A stretch of DNA of 45,480 nucleotides from Candidatus Macondimonas diazotrophica (GTDB taxonomy: Bacteria > Pseudomonadota > Gammaproteobacteria > UBA5335). This document shows, one piece after another, positions 33,871 through 41,993 of the stretch (its first letter is position 1; every line of letters begins with the position of its first letter). The notes beneath the pieces were generated by a model that was not told where the DNA came from, did no database searches, and saw only the letters and a program-made list of their open reading frames with translations. Position numbers and translations under genes: made by a program. The stretch lies in contig NZ_SRIO01000016.1 of NCBI RefSeq assembly GCF_004684205.1, positions 1 to 45,480 of the forward strand. Reading direction: 5' to 3'.

Positions 33871-33893
33871 AACACCATAATTAGAATGGTGTT
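33871..33893. promoter_or_regulatory. Inverted repeat, operator- or attenuator-like
   Basis: AACACCAT (33871-33878) and ATGGTGTT (33886-33893) are perfect inverse complements around a 7-base AT-rich centre. The position, immediately past the -10 of the preceding promoter-like site, is that of a repressor operator. As RNA it would form a weak hairpin followed by three more Us. Confidence 0.45.
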
Positions 33894-33922
33894 TTACGCG
33901 CTCCTTGATGGAGATGTCAAAG

Positions 33923-34183
33923 ATGACTCACCAACAGAATAAACCCGTTCCGAGCGATCCTATCGTTAGTCACTCTGTAACATTCAAGCGCAGAGCGACC
34001 CCGGACCCCGACGGAATAAATCATCATGTCCGCTCTGGACATCGCATGGCCACGGGGGAAATTCTCGATCGCATTTGCCTGTTTCTCCGTTCCGGAAGCA
34101 AGACAATCATGCCCGGACGAGTACATGATCCGGTTTCACCAGCGCGTCAAATAAGCAATTATCAATTTGATATAAAACCATAA
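33923..34183 (+). CDS. Doubtful small ORF, 86 residues
   Basis: An 86-residue frame from an ATG with GGAG nine bases upstream, located just after a promoter-like site and inverted repeat. The product is basic and polar (HSVTFKRRATPDPDG, HRMATGEILDRICLF), without a signal peptide or recognisable domain. It may be a genuine orphan gene or chance. Nothing follows it on the same strand until the secreted protein at 34527. Confidence 0.25.
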   Translation: MTHQQNKPVPSDPIVSHSVTFKRRATPDPDGINHHVRSGHRMATGEILDRICLFLRSGSKTIMPGRVHDPVSPARQISNYQFDIKP

Positions 34184-34526
34184 AATATAGATCGATCCCG
34201 GACTGAACAGGAGGCGCGCGCAGAACGTCCTTGATTCGCCCTCAATGCATGTGTGCATCGACTCATAAGAGGATAGCAAGTCCCGAGGATGACGGATGGC
34301 TCATTGAACCGTTTTCTCTCACCGCCACGATTTCCACTCAGAGAAGGAGCTGAATACCCAGTCATACGATTAGCTTAATTAACCAGATTACAATTTTGTT
34401 GAGCTTGAATGAATCATCAATCGAGCGAGCTGGCTTTGCACCAACTGAAACATATTGGTATGCATCATGCATTCGTGAAAGCCGCCTCATCTGGTTGAAA
34501 ACTCAATATCCAAGGGAGTCTGAGCA

Positions 34527-34982
34527 ATGAACAAAACCATTACCTTGACCGCGTTGATGGCCTGCTCGATGGGCACTCATGCCAGCATGGTGGAAATGCA
34601 GGACGCCGAATTGTCCTCAGTCCGAGGACAGATCAATTTGGTCAGCGTTGTGAATGCAGGCATCTTCAGTGACAGCGTATTCAGTCTGGTGAGCGGCTTC
34701 GGCGCTGACAGCCTGGTGTCCGGTGCCCAGATTCTGGGTGGCCGTTCCGTGTTGACCGGCGCGACAGTCCTTGCCAGCGGCTGGCTCTCCGCAGTCAACG
34801 TCGCGGGGCTCGCGCCCATTGGGACGCTCTTCAACCTGGGCGGTCTAGCCACGTTCTCCGGCGCCAACACGCTGGGCATTTCCGCATTCTCCGGTGTCAG
34901 CCTGCCTGTAGGGGCAACTGGGGCGAGTGTGGTAACCCTGCCGTGGACCTTCAACGGCTTTGGGGTCTTCAACCTGTTCTGA
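34527..34982 (+). CDS. Small secreted protein with E-L-S-x-V-x-G-Q motif (family member 3)
   Basis: A 151-residue protein. A signal peptide (MNKTITLTALMACSMGTHA, about 19 residues) is followed by MQDAELSSVRGQINLV. The rest is strikingly rich in Gly, Ser, Val, Leu and Ala in alternating patterns (LVSGFGADSLVSGAQILGG, SVLTGATVLASGWLSAV), without cysteine and nearly without charge, and ends PWTFNGFGVFNLF. This suggests a beta-solenoid or aggregating surface protein. The neighbour at 35095 is a paralogue with the same beginning and end. GGGAG precedes the ATG. Function unknown; secretion route beyond Sec is unclear. Confidence 0.8.
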   Translation: MNKTITLTALMACSMGTHASMVEMQDAELSSVRGQINLVSVVNAGIFSDSVFSLVSGFGADSLVSGAQILGGRSVLTGATVLASGWLSAVNVAGLAPIGTLFNLGGLATFSGANTLGISAFSGVSLPVGATGASVVTLPWTFNGFGVFNLF

Positions 34983-35094
34983 TCCTCTGATCCGGCATTG
35001 ACCATGGAAGTCAGCGATCGCACCGGTCGTTGGCTTCCATGCCATATCGATCAAGCCGTGGTTTGGCAATCCACTCGCGTAAGGAATGCACCAG

Positions 35095-35496
35095 ATGATG
35101 ACGAAAACCGAACTGGGCGTTTTGCTGTTCAGCGCAACTCTCGGTTATGCCGGTATGGCCCATGCAGACCTCCGGTCGATGGGCGATGCGGAACTCAGTG
35201 CGGTCCATGGCCAGCTGGCCATACTCCCGGGGCTGGTGAATGTGGGTCCCCTGTTCAACCTTCCGCTGACCGCCTTCAACCTGTTTGGGGCCACCAGCCT
35301 TTTGTCCGGCGTGAATATCGGGGCGCTGAGCGGCGGGACGATGCTGAACATCGGCGGCGTGACGGGCGTCTCGATCACCAATACCCTTGGACTCTCGCTT
35401 TTCAGCGGGTTTAGCCTACCGTTGGGAATCACGGGCGTTTCGGTCGTTTCGACGCCGTGGTCGATCAACGGACTGAGCGGCTTGAACGTCTTTTGA
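35095..35496 (+). CDS. Small secreted protein with E-L-S-x-V-x-G-Q motif (family member 4)
   Basis: A 133-residue paralogue of the preceding gene. After a signal peptide (about residues 1-23, ending GMAHA) comes LRSMGDAELSAVHGQLAIL. The body is a low-charge Gly/Leu/Ser/Asn-rich sequence (LFGATSLLSGVNIGALSGG), and the C-terminus PWSINGLSGLNVF matches the PW-S/T-x-N-G-x4-N-x-F end of the partner. AAGGA lies nine bases before the chosen ATG; 35086 and 35098 are alternative starts. It follows the paralogue by 112 bp, probably in the same transcript. Function unknown. Confidence 0.8.
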   Translation: MMTKTELGVLLFSATLGYAGMAHADLRSMGDAELSAVHGQLAILPGLVNVGPLFNLPLTAFNLFGATSLLSGVNIGALSGGTMLNIGGVTGVSITNTLGLSLFSGFSLPLGITGVSVVSTPWSINGLSGLNVF

Positions 35497-35616
35497 CCCT
35501 GCAGGCGCGCTGACCCGCTTACGGCGCGTCGGCGGCCTGCACCCAAGACGCAAGCGCGCAGCGCAGCTCTCCCCCCGAGCGTGCATTGAGCGCTTCGGCG
35601 TCAGCCTTGGCGGCGG

Positions 35617-36825
35617 TCATACGGTCGGCCAGAGCCGGGCGCGCTGATCGAGCAACTCGAAGGCGATCGGGCTTTCGATGCCACCCTTGGCGAGAGCCAT
35701 CACCTTGAAGGCCTCGCCCATTTCGCCCGGCATGAGCAGGCGCTTGGTGCGCTGCAGAAGATTGTAGTCCGCCACCAGATCCAGCCGACCCAGATGCGAC
35801 TCGATGCCGGCGCCGATCAGGAACGCGGCCTGCGTCGTGTAGCCGTCCACCCGCCAGCCGGCAGCCTGGGCGGCCTCGGCAAGCGCAGTGAAATCGACCC
35901 AGGCAGTGATGTCCTGCAAGCCCGGCCAGCAGTAAGGGTCATTGTGAGCACGATGGCGATAGTGGCAGCGCAAGGTGCCACTCACCCGCTCGGGGTGGTA
36001 ATACAAATGGCGCGGCAGACCATAATCGATCCAAAGCATGGCGCCACGCGAAAAGCTAGCGCCCAACGATGCCATCCAGGCCGGAAGCCATGGTTGGAGC
36101 TCGGTGGTGTAGCCGGGTGGCAGAACCCAGCCCAGCGCCGACTCGATCGCCTCGAGTTGAGCGATGAGCGCCGGCGAGGCCGGTGCCTGAGCATCCGCAA
36201 AGCCGCGTGCTGTGTCCCCACCGACCTGAAGCTCCGTCCAACCCGAGCCGTTCTTGTACGCCCTGACGACAGGCAATGCATCGAGCACCTCGTTGGCCAG
36301 AAGCACGCCCTCGATCGGCACTGCGGGCAGCACATCGAGCCAGCGCACCCGGTTGAGCAACTCGGGTACACGGCGGCGCAGCATCGCCCGCTGGCGCTCG
36401 CGCAGCTCAGCACTCCGCTCGAGGATCGCGTAGGTTGCCGGCAGTTGACCGCACTGCGCCAGAGTCTCCAGCAGGTCCGCAGCGAGCGCCCCACTCCCGG
36501 CCCCCAGTTCGAGCAACCAGGCCTCCGATCCCAGTTGTTCCAGCCAGTGCGCGCACGGGGCAGCCAGTGTGCGGCCGAACAGCGGCGTCAACTCGGGCGC
36601 CGTCACAAAATCGCCCTCAGCACCGAACTTGGTGGCGCCGGCACTGTAGTAACCCAGCCCGGGCGCATAAAGCGCAAGCTCCATGTAGCGGTCGAAACCG
36701 ATTCTGCCGCCGGACTGTGCCACCTCGGCGGCAATATGTGCGCAGAGCCGAGCGCTATGCGCCAGCGCGGCCTCGGACGGAAGGGGAAGATCGGAAGCTG
36801 AAGATCCGGTTACCATGAGCCGCAT
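35617..36825 (-). CDS. MidA/NDUFAF7 family SAM-dependent methyltransferase
   Basis: A 402-residue protein of the COG1565/NDUFAF7 family. Key stretches: GGRIGFDRYMELALYAPGLGYY at the N-terminus, GDFVTAPELTPLFG, LLELGAGSGALAADLL (SAM-binding motif I), VLLANEVLDALPV, and WIDYGLPRHLYYHPER. The mitochondrial homologue methylates an arginine of the complex I subunit NDUFS2; the bacterial role is inferred only. It is divergent from the pteridine reductase gene; the starts are 26 bp apart. Confidence 0.92.
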   Translation of the reverse strand: MRLMVTGSSASDLPLPSEAALAHSARLCAHIAAEVAQSGGRIGFDRYMELALYAPGLGYYSAGATKFGAEGDFVTAPELTPLFGRTLAAPCAHWLEQLGSEAWLLELGAGSGALAADLLETLAQCGQLPATYAILERSAELRERQRAMLRRRVPELLNRVRWLDVLPAVPIEGVLLANEVLDALPVVRAYKNGSGWTELQVGGDTARGFADAQAPASPALIAQLEAIESALGWVLPPGYTTELQPWLPAWMASLGASFSRGAMLWIDYGLPRHLYYHPERVSGTLRCHYRHRAHNDPYCWPGLQDITAWVDFTALAEAAQAAGWRVDGYTTQAAFLIGAGIESHLGRLDLVADYNLLQRTKRLLMPGEMGEAFKVMALAKGGIESPIAFELLDQRARLWPTV

Positions 36826-36851
36826 TGTGTCCCAAAAGAAAAGGCGCCACC

Positions 36852-37595
36852 ATGGCCCGGAACAATCCGCCCTGTGTCCTCATCACCGGCGCCGCCCGCC
36901 GCATCGGCGCCGCCATTGCGCGGGAGCTGCACGGACGCGGCGCGCATGTCCTGATCCACTATCATCATGCCGCCGAGCCGGCCCGGCTGTTGGTGGATGA
37001 ACTCAATACGCAGCGGCCAGACAGCGCACACTGCCATGCCGCGGACCTGCGCGAAACGGCTCAGCTCAAGGCACTAGCCGATGCCGCCTGGCACCGCTGG
37101 GGGCAGCTCGACGGTCTGGTGAACAACGCCTCGACGTTCTACCCGACGCCTATCGGGTCCACGACCGATACGCAATGGGAGGACCTCATGGGCACCAATC
37201 TGCGCGCGCCGTATTTCCTCACCCAAGCCCTGACGCCAGCGCTGCGCGCCACCCAAGGGGCGGTGGTGAACCTGGTGGACATTCATGCGGAACGGCCGCT
37301 CAAGGAACATTCCGTCTATTCGGTCGCCAAAGCGGGCCTCGCCATGATGACCCGCTCACTCGCGCGTGAACTCGCGCCCGACATCCGGGTGAATGGCGTG
37401 GCCCCTGGCGCCATTTTGTGGCCGGAACGGCCCATGTCGACGCTGGCACGCGAGCGGATCGTGGAACGGGTCGCACTGAAGCGCCCTGGCACCCCGCAAG
37501 ACATTGCCCGCACCGTAGCCTTTCTTTTGTTCGAGGCACCCTATGTCACGGGACAGATTCTGGCAGTGGACGGGGGTCGCAATCTGGGGCATTGA
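36852..37595 (+). CDS. Pteridine reductase-type short-chain dehydrogenase (FolM-like)
   Basis: A 247-residue SDR. The NADPH motif is GAARRIG (residues 13-19), NNASTFYPTP is typical of pteridine reductases, and the position of the usual catalytic serine is an aspartate in LVDIHAERPL. Y156 and K160 lie in YSVAKAG. This D-Y-K set is that of PTR1/FolM enzymes, which reduce dihydrobiopterin or dihydromonapterin to the tetrahydro form. AAGG lies seven bases before the ATG. Its last 50 bases overlap the convergent glycosyltransferase gene. Confidence 0.9.
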   Translation: MARNNPPCVLITGAARRIGAAIARELHGRGAHVLIHYHHAAEPARLLVDELNTQRPDSAHCHAADLRETAQLKALADAAWHRWGQLDGLVNNASTFYPTPIGSTTDTQWEDLMGTNLRAPYFLTQALTPALRATQGAVVNLVDIHAERPLKEHSVYSVAKAGLAMMTRSLARELAPDIRVNGVAPGAILWPERPMSTLARERIVERVALKRPGTPQDIARTVAFLLFEAPYVTGQILAVDGGRNLGH

Positions 37596-39192
37596 ACCAG
37601 GACGGATCGATGCCATCCACGCTTCCGGTCCGAACCAGCCAAAGGTACTCATCGCCGACATTGAATGCACAGTGCCCGATCACCGGCGCCGCTGCGAGCA
37701 AACTGTGCACCCCGCGCGCCGGCGTCAGCACCCATTGGGCCCGTAGGCGATGCAGATCCGGTGCATGCTCGGCCCGTGGGATCGGACGGTCGAGGTAGTA
37801 GACCAGGTTCGTCAAATCGGTCCGCCATGACACGAGTGGCTCTTCAGGACCCACCAGGCGGGCAAGTCGCACCGCCTCCGCGCGCTCGGCATAGCGATCC
37901 ATGCCCCACATCTGCGGAATATAGGCCACGCTCGCGGTGGTGGTCATGAACAACGCTGCGGTGATGAGTATCCACCCGGGCAGCGACAACCCTCCCGGGC
38001 GACGGTTCTGACGCCAAGCCAACATCGCCAGAGCAAGGATGGCCGTGACACCGAGCAGGGGCCAGCGCGCCGAAGGCGCATACATCAGCCCAATACCGCC
38101 CACCAGACCCAGCATGAGGATCCCGTGACTGAGCAGCCAGGCCGGCATCCACCGCCGCAACCGGTGCGGATGCCAGAAGCGATCTGCCGCGAGCGCCAGC
38201 AGGACGCATAACGCGGGCAATGCGGGCAGCATGTAATACCAGCGTTCCTGGGGTCCGAAACTGAGTGCCACGGCGGGTAGTACCACCACCAACGCCAACC
38301 AGGTCAGGGCAGGCCGCTGGTGCGGCTCTAACCGGCGCAAGACGATCAGGGCCGGCAGCAAACCCACCCACGGCAGCACCAGCTGCCAGGTTCGATAAAA
38401 ATAATAGGGGTTCCCATCCAATAGACGGGGTCGCAGCAAAGCCCCGCCGAGCTGCGAATTCTCCAGGGTCGCCATGCCGACACGCTCACCGAGCGCGTAC
38501 CACCAAGGCACATTCAACGCCAACAGGATCAAGACGCCCGATAACGGCCGGAGCAGCGCCAAGCTGTGTGGACGCAACGGCACGTGCAGACGGGTGAACG
38601 CGGCGCAGGCTAAGATCAGCATAATGGGCAGCTGAGGACCCTTGGTCAGACACGCCAAGGAGAAAGCCAGCCACATCGCGAGCACCCAGCGCCACCGCAT
38701 CGACGGTTCCTCGGCACGCCAGGCATAGACAAACCACAACAACCCCACTGCGCAAAAGAAGGCGTAGAGCATCTCGGGGCGGGCACTGTGGGTGTAATAG
38801 AACGTGCCGTAAGACGAAGCAGCGATGGCTGCGGCCATGAGGCCAATCTGGGGGCTCGCCAACGCTACGCCCAAAAGCCCGGTCACGGCCACCAACCCGC
38901 CGCCGGCGAGTACCGACACCAATCGTCCTTCCCACGGCGCGACCCGGTGGAGATCATTGGCCAGTTCGCCAACCAGCGCAGTCAGCCAGTAGTTCAGCGG
39001 GGGTTTGTTCAACCGGGGCACGTCATTCAGATAAGGCACGACCCAGTCGCCGCGATCATGCATCTCCTCGACCGTGCGGACCACGTAGGTCTCATGCGGC
39101 TCCATCGGTAAGTCAACCATGTTGGCCAAACCGACGAGGATCGTCAGGATCACAAGCGCCCAACGCCAGACGGCCATTTCACGACGGGTCAT
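37546..39192 (-). CDS. GT39 (PMT/ArnT-like) membrane glycosyltransferase, copy 3
   Basis: A 548-residue polytopic protein with about eleven hydrophobic segments and a C-terminal periplasmic domain. The ArnT-like first loop reads METHE-like: LPMEPHETYVVRTVEEM, followed by DWVVPYLNDVPRLNKPPLNYW. The pair of acidic residues usually written D-E in ArnT is altered here to E-P-H-E, so acceptor or donor chemistry may differ. CLTKGPQLPIML and FGPQERWYYMLPALPAL are family blocks. The start overlaps the stop of the previous gene (ATGA). It uses a polyprenyl-phosphate sugar to modify lipid A or another glycan by inference. Its end overlaps the pteridine reductase gene by 50 bp. Confidence 0.88.
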   Translation of the reverse strand: MTRREMAVWRWALVILTILVGLANMVDLPMEPHETYVVRTVEEMHDRGDWVVPYLNDVPRLNKPPLNYWLTALVGELANDLHRVAPWEGRLVSVLAGGGLVAVTGLLGVALASPQIGLMAAAIAASSYGTFYYTHSARPEMLYAFFCAVGLLWFVYAWRAEEPSMRWRWVLAMWLAFSLACLTKGPQLPIMLILACAAFTRLHVPLRPHSLALLRPLSGVLILLALNVPWWYALGERVGMATLENSQLGGALLRPRLLDGNPYYFYRTWQLVLPWVGLLPALIVLRRLEPHQRPALTWLALVVVLPAVALSFGPQERWYYMLPALPALCVLLALAADRFWHPHRLRRWMPAWLLSHGILMLGLVGGIGLMYAPSARWPLLGVTAILALAMLAWRQNRRPGGLSLPGWILITAALFMTTTASVAYIPQMWGMDRYAERAEAVRLARLVGPEEPLVSWRTDLTNLVYYLDRPIPRAEHAPDLHRLRAQWVLTPARGVHSLLAAAPVIGHCAFNVGDEYLWLVRTGSVDGIDPSWFNAPDCDPRPLPESVP

Positions 39193-40856
39193 TCGTTGGC
39201 GTCTCCGCAAGTCCGGGCGGCTGCCGGACCAACCAGATACCATTGCTCCCGATGGGCGTGGCCCACGAGGGTAGCCAGTCGCGGTTCGAAACAGGGCACC
39301 AGCCGCTCTTCGGGCAACAGAACCCAGCGACCGGGCCGGGCCCGCATCCATTCGATCGCCTCGGCAGCCTCGCCAACGCGGTCGGCGCGGCGGTAACCAA
39401 ACGTCGCAATCGGGCGGTCAGCCTGATAGAGAAACTGCTCCTTCCAATCCACCATGCCCAACTCGGCCTGCGGATCAAGGCGATCGACCACCTGACGCAT
39501 CAGTACCCGCCCAGACCGCACGTCATCCAGCATCGGGGCGCCCCAGAAGCCATAGACCCACCAACCGACCAGCAGGGTCATGAGCAGCGCCCGATAACCC
39601 CGACGGGGACCCAGCCAGGCCGCCAACCCGAGCGTCGCCACGGTCATGATCGACAGCGGTGCCCATGGTTGAATCCGATAGCGCAGTGCCAGCTCCTGCA
39701 CCAACGCATCGTCGATCCAGGCCAGATAGAGCCATCCCGCCAACAGCCCCAGACCGAGCAGAACAACCGCACTCCAGACCACGAGCTGCACGGTTTTCTT
39801 GCGGAGCAAGCCCGGCAGGAGGGGGGCGCACGCCAGCGCAAAAGCAGGCAGCGCGGGTAACACATACAGACCCCGCTTGCCGCTGCTGAGGCTGAAGAAC
39901 ACCACCACGGTCACCACGTAACCAAGCAACAAAAGATAACGTGAATCGCCCCTTGCCAGGCGGCGGCGCCAAGCCGGAATCAACCAGGGAAGAAACAGAC
40001 TCCCCGGCAACCAGAACAGCGGAATCACCTGCACCAGGTAGTACCAGAACGGTTCGCGATGTCCCCAGGCATCGACATAGCGGGTGACCGTCTGCCGCAG
40101 CAGCAGATCGTCCCGATAGGCTGCCAGAGCCGGGTCCTGCATGCTGACCCACAGCATGGGCCCCACCCAAGCGAGCAATATCACGCCGAACAGGATGAAA
40201 CCACCCACGAGATGACGCAACGGGACTCCGAACAGCTCGACGCCCGCTCGACGGCGCAACAATGCCGCAATCGGCAGGACGATGAGTGGCAAGAATGCCA
40301 CCCCCTTGGTCAGGATTCCCGCCGCAATGGCGAAAAATCCCAAATACAGGGCCGGCAGATCGGGGCCGCGCAACAGATGTCGCAAAAAACCCCATAGGCC
40401 CAGTGTGGTCCAGAAACAAAGCAGCGCGTCGATCTGCGCCAATCTGGCCTGAAGCGTGAACTGCACGGTAAAAGCCAGCAGCAAAGCGGCCATCATACCG
40501 ACGCGTGGATTCCACAGCCGCCGTCCCAGGTCGTAGGTCAACAACACAGTGGCCAGCGCAGCAAAGAGAGAAGGCAACAAGAAGGCCAGCCGCGGGCTGC
40601 CCGTAATCGCCTCGAAGCCGGCGATGGCCCAGAAAAAGACGGGCGGTTTGTCGGAATAGGGATGACCACCGATATGTGGAATGAGCCATTGCCCGCTGGA
40701 CAGCATCTCGCGCGCGATCTGCGCGAAGCGCGGCTCATCCGCCGGCCAAGGATCGCGCAGACCCAAACCGGGCCCGAACAAAACGAGTCCGACCACGAAC
40801 AGGACGAAGCGATCGCGTCGCCGATGAGCGGCGCGAGTAATCTTTGCGTCAGTCAT
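39189..40856 (-). CDS. GT39 (ArnT-like) membrane glycosyltransferase, copy 2
   Basis: A 555-residue polytopic protein closest to ArnT-type lipid A glycosyltransferases. The first periplasmic loop contains PADEPRFAQIAREML (the D-E pair), then QWLIPHIGGHPYSDKPPVFFW. GILTKGVAFLPLIVL and FSLSSGKRGLYVLPALPAF follow. Such enzymes move an aminoarabinose or other sugar from undecaprenyl phosphate to lipid A in the periplasm; the sugar here is unknown. It overlaps both neighbours (TGATG with the LAB_N gene, ATGA with copy 3), so all are translated as one operon. Confidence 0.92.
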   Translation of the reverse strand: MTDAKITRAAHRRRDRFVLFVVGLVLFGPGLGLRDPWPADEPRFAQIAREMLSSGQWLIPHIGGHPYSDKPPVFFWAIAGFEAITGSPRLAFLLPSLFAALATVLLTYDLGRRLWNPRVGMMAALLLAFTVQFTLQARLAQIDALLCFWTTLGLWGFLRHLLRGPDLPALYLGFFAIAAGILTKGVAFLPLIVLPIAALLRRRAGVELFGVPLRHLVGGFILFGVILLAWVGPMLWVSMQDPALAAYRDDLLLRQTVTRYVDAWGHREPFWYYLVQVIPLFWLPGSLFLPWLIPAWRRRLARGDSRYLLLLGYVVTVVVFFSLSSGKRGLYVLPALPAFALACAPLLPGLLRKKTVQLVVWSAVVLLGLGLLAGWLYLAWIDDALVQELALRYRIQPWAPLSIMTVATLGLAAWLGPRRGYRALLMTLLVGWWVYGFWGAPMLDDVRSGRVLMRQVVDRLDPQAELGMVDWKEQFLYQADRPIATFGYRRADRVGEAAEAIEWMRARPGRWVLLPEERLVPCFEPRLATLVGHAHREQWYLVGPAAARTCGDANE

Positions 40857-41155
40857 CAGGATTTCAGGTGTTGATCAAGCGATGTCAGCGAATCATCTTC
40901 ACGGCGCACCCAGTACAGATTGCGGGCGTAAACGAACAGGCCGCTGGCCTGACCCACAATGAACACCGGATCGCGCTTGTAGATGGCATAGGTCAGCAAT
41001 GTGAGGCCACCGGCCACACTGAAATACCAGAACTGGACCGGGATCACGCTGCGCTTGGCTTTCTCGCTGTAAAGCCATTGCACCAGAAAACGCATGGAAA
41101 AAAGCGCCTGTCCAGCAAAACCGACACCCAGCCAAATAGTTTCAGTCCAGTTCAT
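40856..41155 (-). CDS. Lipid A biosynthesis N-terminal domain (LAB_N) membrane protein
   Basis: A 99-residue protein with three hydrophobic segments. WLGVGFAGQALFSMRFLVQW, SEKAKRSVIPVQFWYFSVAGG and DPVFIVGQASGLFVYARNLYW match PF07578 (lipid A biosynthesis N-terminal domain). The domain occurs next to GT2 and ArnT-like genes in many bacteria and is suspected to assist polyprenyl-phosphate-sugar synthesis or translocation; no activity is proven. The start overlaps the GT2 stop (ATGA) and the stop overlaps the next start (TGATG). The upstream open frame to 41410 is a shadow of the GT2 gene. Confidence 0.93.
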   Translation of the reverse strand: MNWTETIWLGVGFAGQALFSMRFLVQWLYSEKAKRSVIPVQFWYFSVAGGLTLLTYAIYKRDPVFIVGQASGLFVYARNLYWVRREDDSLTSLDQHLKS

Positions 41156-41892
41156 GAATCTTCCCTCGCCTGAAAGTCCAGGCGCCCACGCCGCCGCAAC
41201 CACATCACCCCAAACAGGTCGACCAGACCCGCCCAGAGCCGGTTGTTGAGCCCGTATTTGGATTTCCCGCCACCGCGGGGCCGGTGATTGACGCCAATGC
41301 ACTGCACCGCGGCACCCGCGCGCAACGCGAGTGCTGGCATGAAGCGATGCATATGGTCGAAATAAGGTAGTTCGAGATAGAGCGATCGCGGCAACAGTTT
41401 GATACCACACCCACTGTCCGGCGTCTGGTCCTGCAGGAGCGCGGCCCGCACCGCATTGGCCACACGGGATGAAACCCGCCGGAGCCAGTCGTCCTCGCGT
41501 CGTGTGCGAGCCCCCTGGATCAGCACACGGGCCGGCGGATCGAGATCGATCTGCGTGCGGCCGAGCAGTCGGGGCAGATCGGCCGGATCGTTCTGACCAT
41601 CACCGTCCAAGGTCGCAATCCATCGACCTCGCGCCGCCCGAACGCCGCTGGTGATCGCGGCACTCTGACCGGCATTGCGAACGTGGCGCAGAATCCGCAA
41701 CCGGCTGCCAAACGCGTCTTTCAACTGCACGAGCTGATCCACCGTGGCATCGGTGCTGCCGTCATCGACGAAAATCATCTCAAAGGGAATCACCCCATCG
41801 AGTACTTGGCCAATTTCACGCGCCAAGGTCGCAACATTGGCCGCTTCATCCTTGACAGGAATCACGACAGAAACCAGTGGATCAGCTTGCAT
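41152..41892 (-). CDS. GT2 polyprenyl-phosphate glycosyltransferase (DPM/ArnC-like)
   Basis: A 246-residue GT-A-fold glycosyltransferase: VSVVIPVKDEAANV at the N-terminus, MIFVDDGSTDATVDQL, ATLDGDGQNDPADLP (the D-x-D region), and RPRGGGKSKYGLNNRLW near the C-terminus, the pattern of dolichyl-phosphate-mannose-synthase-like enzymes. It lacks the two C-terminal membrane helices of ArnC. It likely attaches an activated sugar to undecaprenyl phosphate, giving the donor used by the adjacent GT39 enzymes. GGAAAG precedes the ATG. A 101-bp gap separates it from the upstream GT39 gene. Confidence 0.93.
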   Translation of the reverse strand: MQADPLVSVVIPVKDEAANVATLAREIGQVLDGVIPFEMIFVDDGSTDATVDQLVQLKDAFGSRLRILRHVRNAGQSAAITSGVRAARGRWIATLDGDGQNDPADLPRLLGRTQIDLDPPARVLIQGARTRREDDWLRRVSSRVANAVRAALLQDQTPDSGCGIKLLPRSLYLELPYFDHMHRFMPALALRAGAAVQCIGVNHRPRGGGKSKYGLNNRLWAGLVDLFGVMWLRRRGRLDFQAREDS

Positions 41893-41993
41893 GCAGACGT
41901 CTTTCCAGAATGAGTCGAACAGTCGAGCAGGGGTTTAGCATAGCCAAGCAGTTCATTGTAACCGCAGCGCGGACCGGAGAATGCATTGCCCCA

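Larger units (their letters stand above)
33183..34526. other. 1.3-kb gene-poor region, AT-rich in its second half
   Basis: The first part (33183-33830) is GC-rich with overlapping shadow frames and no gene I can support. From about 33830 the base composition shifts to A/T-rich until the secreted-protein gene at 34527. It contains a promoter-like site, an inverted repeat and one doubtful small ORF (33923-34183), annotated separately. An ATGCA/TGCAT repeat sits near 34240. No terminator or RNA gene is apparent. Confidence 0.5.

Noticed and set aside
35794-36801. 335-residue plus-strand frame
   Set aside because: Antisense to the MidA-type methyltransferase, whose conserved motifs are clear on the minus strand.
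39193-39351. Extended N-terminus of GT39 copy 3 (to 39351)
   Set aside because: Overlaps the coding end of copy 2; the ATG at 39192 gives the ATGA overlap seen elsewhere in the operon and starts at the first membrane helix.
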